This document shows, piece after piece, positions 23,679-26,804 of a stretch of 26,804 nucleotides of DNA (positions within the stretch are counted from its first letter, which is position 1; each line of letters begins with the position of its first letter). A model generated the notes under the pieces. It was given only the letters and a program-made list of their open reading frames with translations. It did not search any database and was not told the DNA's origin. Location of the stretch: positions 1 to 26,804 of the forward strand of contig PAFB01000004.1 in NCBI GenBank assembly GCA_002700865.1, read 5' to 3'. Position numbers and translations under genes: made by a program. The DNA is from Rhodospirillaceae bacterium (GTDB lineage: Bacteria > Pseudomonadota > Alphaproteobacteria > UBA7985).

Positions 23679-24605
23679 ATGTCAGACACTTTGAAAATCA
23701 CCTTATTGGGAACTGGCATCCCCAATCCAGACATAAATGCTTTTGGAACCTCGACGCTCATAGAGGCAGGCGGTCAGGTGGTGATGATCGACTGCGGACG
23801 CGGTGCCGTGGTTCGCCTGGCACAGGCGGGTTATTCGCTGGGGTGTATTGAGACGATTATTCTGTCGCATTTCCACTCCGACCACTTTTCCGGCCTGTTC
23901 GATCTGGCCATGACAGGCACCATCCAGCAGCCCTACGGCAACCGCCGAGGGCCGCTGCACGTGTTTGGACCGCCGGGAATTGATGACATCGCAAAGGGAG
24001 CCTGGCTTGCCACCAAACCTGATCGCGATATCCGGGTCGCAGACAAGGAAATCGACGCCGAGCATATGCGGATCATCCCGCACGTCTACGAGCGCGAAGG
24101 CGTGGTTTTTGATCGTGATGGACTGCGCATTATCGCCATTGAGGTAGACCACGGTGAGTTAATCCGCCCTGCCTATGCCTTTCGCGTTGAATACCAAGGG
24201 CGCGTCTTCGTGCACAGCCACGACACCCGGTACAACGAAAACCTGATTGCACAGGCTCAGGGTGCTGATGTTTTTATCCATGAAGTCGCCGCTGCCCGGC
24301 CAGAGGCAATCGCCAAGCATCCCCGAATAAAAGTCGCTATCGACCACCACGCCACGCCGCAGGAAGTCGGACGGGTCTTTGCACAGACCCGCCCCCGGCT
24401 TGCTATGCTCACGCACATGGTTCTTCTGCCGCCGGATCCGCCAAGCGTTGGTGAGGTGTTGGCTGAAATATCCACTGAATACGACGGCGTGGTGGTGGCT
24501 GCAGAGGACTTGATGACCATCGAGATTGGCCCCGGCGTCAGCGTGATTCCCTTCCGCACGGGGGCCAGCGGCGTCGGCCACAAGCCGCTAAAGAACCGCC
24601 CTTGA
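23679..24605 (+). CDS. Metallo-beta-lactamase-fold hydrolase (RNase Z-like)
   Basis: A 308-residue metallo-hydrolase of the RNase Z/arylsulfatase-like branch. The N-terminal LLGTGIPNP is typical of that branch, and the metal site follows: His64-x-His66-x-Asp68-His69 (SHFHSDHFSG), Asp182 in HSHDT (usually SGDT) and a late His246 (LTHMV). A His pair (DHHATPQEVG, 222-231) resembles the HSS region of RNase Z. A true tRNase Z would usually have an exosite arm, which I do not see. Divergence from a ring-cleavage dioxygenase suggests a lactone or ester hydrolase of aromatic catabolism, but that is only context. The ribosome-binding site is weak. It ends at a shared hairpin with the TRAP-TAXI gene. 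Confidence 0.87.
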   Translation: MSDTLKITLLGTGIPNPDINAFGTSTLIEAGGQVVMIDCGRGAVVRLAQAGYSLGCIETIILSHFHSDHFSGLFDLAMTGTIQQPYGNRRGPLHVFGPPGIDDIAKGAWLATKPDRDIRVADKEIDAEHMRIIPHVYEREGVVFDRDGLRIIAIEVDHGELIRPAYAFRVEYQGRVFVHSHDTRYNENLIAQAQGADVFIHEVAAARPEAIAKHPRIKVAIDHHATPQEVGRVFAQTRPRLAMLTHMVLLPPDPPSVGEVLAEISTEYDGVVVAAEDLMTIEIGPGVSVIPFRTGASGVGHKPLKNRP

Positions 24606-24643
24606 GCATCCGCTCAGAACAGCGCTGATCCAAGGCTTGGCAC

Positions 24644-24676
24644 AAAAAAGGGCCGCTGCGAGGCAGCGACCCTTTT
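24644..24676. terminator. Bidirectional terminator between convergent genes
   Basis: The stem AAAAGGG-C-CGCTGC (24646-24659) pairs with GCAGCG-A-CCCTTTT (24663-24676) around a GAG loop, with one C-A mismatch. On the minus strand the 3' side continues into six Ts (24644-24649), a good terminator for the TAXI gene; on the plus strand the TTTT arm serves the metallo-hydrolase gene. Confidence 0.88.
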
Positions 24677-24702
24677 CCAATGATGAAAACGACGGTGTCA
24701 GA

Positions 24703-25674
24703 TTACTGAACGCCGATCTCTTTGTAGTAACGTGCTGCGCCAGCGTGGAAAGGCGCGCCGCCGTTAGGGTTACCACCCTCAGCCGGGTTCAGAGCCGCAG
24801 CCCAAGGGGCCTCAGACGTCACCTTGTCAACATTCTCCCAGAACGTCTTGGTGATCTGGTAAACCGTTTCTTCAGGCACATCACCGCTTACGAAAATTGT
24901 CACGAAAGTGTTGAAGGTTTTCGTGGCTTCGGCGTTGGTCTGACCGGAGTAGAGACCCGCCGGGATTTCGTCGCGGAAGCGGAACTTACCCAGCGCTTTG
25001 TCAACGTTTTCGCCGGAATCGTCTGCTGGACCAATAAACCGGATTGGATCGGTTTCGGAGATTTGCAGGAACGTTCCGCAAGGGTGGATACAGCCCTTCA
25101 CAAACACTTCAACAGTGCCGTCGAGGAAAGCCTGGTAACCGGTGGTCCAGTTGGCGTCGATGGCTTCATAGTCGCCTTCGCGTGCATCCAGACCGGTGGT
25201 TGCCGTCACCCATTGGTAAGCCGCATTCCATGCGCCGCCACCGGTTGGGCCAAGGAAGACACTGGCGCCTTCCATGTCATCGAGGGTTTGAATGTTGGAG
25301 TCATCACGGACGGTGAACGTGTACTGGCCGTACGGGAAGAACATCAGAACCTGGACGTTGTCAGCGATCTGAGGCGCGTCTTCGGTCTTGGCGTACATCC
25401 GCTTCCCCTGCTTCATCAGGTTCCAAACGGTTGCTGAACCCATGGAAAAGTCCATGTTGCCACGACCCACTTCGATCATGTGCTTGGTTGCCGCGCCGCC
25501 TGCTGCGACTTCGATATCAATATCGTCGAGCTCAGAAGATACGATGTTGGCAAAGGTCGCCATAACCACTGCCTGCGGCAGGTTAGCGGGCAGAGTCGCC
25601 ATCTTTAAGGTTTCAGCATTGGCCGCGGCTGCTGAAGCAACCAGCGCAACACTTGCAAGAATTAGCTTACACAT
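24703..25674 (-). CDS. TRAP transporter substrate-binding protein, TAXI family
   Basis: A 323-residue periplasmic binding protein of the TAXI type, which hands a carboxylate or related anion to a TRAP membrane subunit driven by an ion gradient. The signal peptide (MCKLILASVALVASAAAANA) is cut before ETLKMATLP. The family features GGAATKHMIEVGRGNMDF (57-74) and VFLGPTGGGAWNAA are clear. Its ribosome-binding site is strong (GGGAGGATAAA before ATG). The membrane-subunit gene lies 15 nt upstream on the same strand, so the two are co-transcribed. TAXI ligands are hard to predict; the neighbouring ring-cleavage dioxygenase makes an aromatic acid worth considering. Confidence 0.94.
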   Translation of the reverse strand: MCKLILASVALVASAAAANAETLKMATLPANLPQAVVMATFANIVSSELDDIDIEVAAGGAATKHMIEVGRGNMDFSMGSATVWNLMKQGKRMYAKTEDAPQIADNVQVLMFFPYGQYTFTVRDDSNIQTLDDMEGASVFLGPTGGGAWNAAYQWVTATTGLDAREGDYEAIDANWTTGYQAFLDGTVEVFVKGCIHPCGTFLQISETDPIRFIGPADDSGENVDKALGKFRFRDEIPAGLYSGQTNAEATKTFNTFVTIFVSGDVPEETVYQITKTFWENVDKVTSEAPWAAALNPAEGGNPNGGAPFHAGAARYYKEIGVQ

Positions 25675-25689
25675 TTTATCCTCCCTGAA

Positions 25690-26804
25690 TTAACTACGTG
25701 TACTAAGTTTGTCGGCTTCGACTTTGTCGAAACTCGGAGGTTCCCCTCCTAAAAAGCGGTGTCCTACGATGAGGAGGACCGCCAACACCAAAGCCGGCGC
25801 GCTGATCCAGTAGTTGGGGATCAGCAGTGCAAGGCCGATGATAACGCGCGCAAACCGCTCCCAAGTCTGCAACCGGTTCTTTTCGAAACCAATGAGCGCA
25901 GAACAGATCAGCCAGATTGCAATGATAAAGGCAATAATGATCCAGCCGTAATCCAGCCAGGTAACCGTGCTGATATCGATCATTGACCGATGAGCGATAG
26001 GCTTGCCGCCCAACCACTCGAACACAACCTGCAGCTTGTAGAGAACAGCGGGGTGATAGACGAACACAAACGGCACGAGGAAGCCGGCAATGGAAAGCCG
26101 GGAAGCCTGCCACCCGGTTCGTATTGGGTCCGCCTTAGCGATAGGCGCGGCCGCAAAAGCTGCGAGCGCAACGGGCGGGGTGACCGTACTCATAACGGCA
26201 AAGAAAACCACGAACAGGTGGAGGGTCATGGCCGGTATTGCCACGGTATCAATGCCCGAAGACAGGGCCACAACAATGATAAAGTAAGTCGCACCCGGCG
26301 GCAGGCCCATGCCCAGCACAATCGCGCCCAGAGCCACAATAATCAGCACGAAAAACAGCGGTCCATCGGCCATTTCCGTGAGGAACAAGGCCAAACGAGC
26401 CGTGAAGCCTGACATACTCAGCAGGCCAATGATCAGGCCGATCATGGCGACGATGATGATAATCTTTGCCGACATCCGTCCGGCATCAACAAAGGCACCG
26501 TAGATGCCGCTCCACGATCTAAAGCGAGGGAACAGCAGCGCCGACATCAGGATCGCAGCGATAAAACCATAAAAGCCAGCCTTTGGGATCGACGGCTGGG
26601 TGAACAGGTAGAAAGTCAGCACAAACAGCGGCACGACGAACACCAAGGTGTTCCGGTAGTCCATGGCCGAGAGCCCTGGACGTTCCTCTGGCGGTAAAGG
26701 GCCGATCCCGCTTTTCCGTGCTTCGAAGTACACGGTAAGGAAAACACCTAAGTAATAGAAAACCGCCGGGGTAATGGCGGCGATCATGATAAAGCGATAG
26801 TCCA
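25690..26804 (-). CDS. TRAP transporter fused membrane subunit, partial (cut by window edge)
   Basis: The C-terminal 370 or so residues of the large membrane subunit of a TRAP transporter. The reading frame stays open through the window edge (DYRFIMIAAITPAVFYY), so the ATG at 26787 is internal. At least eight hydrophobic segments are visible. DctM-type family features include GMGLPPGATYFI and the stretch MSTVTPPVALAAFAAA, near the last part of the transport domain. The tail (about the last 130 residues) adds further helices beyond the transport core, as in the 4TM/12TM fused permeases that work with TAXI binding proteins. The N-terminal half, including the small subunit, should lie beyond the edge. 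Confidence 0.92.
   Translation of the reverse strand, partial: DYRFIMIAAITPAVFYYLGVFLTVYFEARKSGIGPLPPEERPGLSAMDYRNTLVFVVPLFVLTFYLFTQPSIPKAGFYGFIAAILMSALLFPRFRSWSGIYGAFVDAGRMSAKIIIIVAMIGLIIGLLSMSGFTARLALFLTEMADGPLFFVLIIVALGAIVLGMGLPPGATYFIIVVALSSGIDTVAIPAMTLHLFVVFFAVMSTVTPPVALAAFAAAPIAKADPIRTGWQASRLSIAGFLVPFVFVYHPAVLYKLQVVFEWLGGKPIAHRSMIDISTVTWLDYGWIIIAFIIAIWLICSALIGFEKNRLQTWERFARVIIGLALLIPNYWISAPALVLAVLLIVGHRFLGGEPPSFDKVEADKLSTRS

Noticed and set aside
24637..25437. 266-codon plus-strand open frame across the terminator and opposite the TAXI gene
   Set aside because: It runs through a bidirectional terminator and mirrors the TAXI coding sequence; the product has no recognisable features.
1..26804. 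CRISPR arrays, tRNA or rRNA genes, insertion sequences or phage genes
   Set aside because: I saw no spaced direct repeats, no tRNA-like cloverleaf, no transposase or integrase reading frame and no terminal inverted repeats with target duplications.

Overview
This is a window of about 27 kb from a heterotrophic proteobacterium. The GC content is moderately high, and the exported binding proteins are acidic. ABC and TRAP-TAXI importers with periplasmic binding proteins, together with plant- and algal-sugar catabolism, fit a marine or saline alpha- or gammaproteobacterium. That placement is inference; the sequence contains no rRNA, tRNA or other phylogenetic marker.

Positions 1-11883 (minus strand) form a sugar-utilisation island. 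A LacI-family regulator precedes a pair of LacI-type operators. After them come an ABC importer (binding protein, then a hairpin attenuator, then two permeases), a cytoplasmic GH32 beta-fructosidase and a D-2-hydroxyacid dehydrogenase. A second minus-strand unit carries xylulokinase, xylose isomerase and a cytoplasmic GH43 beta-xylosidase. The logic is import of short oligosaccharides, cleavage in the cytoplasm, and entry of xylose into the pentose phosphate pathway through xylulose 5-phosphate.

Positions 12155-16016 hold the least ordinary part: a compact, translationally coupled minus-strand cassette of fatty-acyl-AMP ligase, cytochrome P450 and a free-standing acyl carrier protein. A plus-strand alpha/beta hydrolase converges on it with only a 5-nt gap. 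The likely logic is ATP-dependent activation of an acyl chain, loading on the carrier protein, P450 oxidation of the tethered chain and hydrolytic release. No polyketide or peptide synthetase is nearby, so this looks like a minimal acyl-oxidation system whose product cannot be read from the sequence. An EAL-domain protein with all the expected metal- and phosphate-binding residues is divergent from the cassette across a 380-nt gap.

Positions 17670-22602 (plus strand) are a second import operon: an endonuclease/exonuclease/phosphatase-fold enzyme coupled by an ATGA overlap to two unusually enlarged ABC permeases and a binding protein, closed by a strong terminator. Neither ABC system in the window has its own ATPase gene.

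Positions 22720-26804 contain an intradiol ring-cleavage dioxygenase divergent from a metallo-beta-lactamase-fold hydrolase. A TRAP-TAXI importer follows: a binding protein and a large membrane subunit cut by the window edge. This arrangement suggests uptake and cleavage of an aromatic or organic acid.
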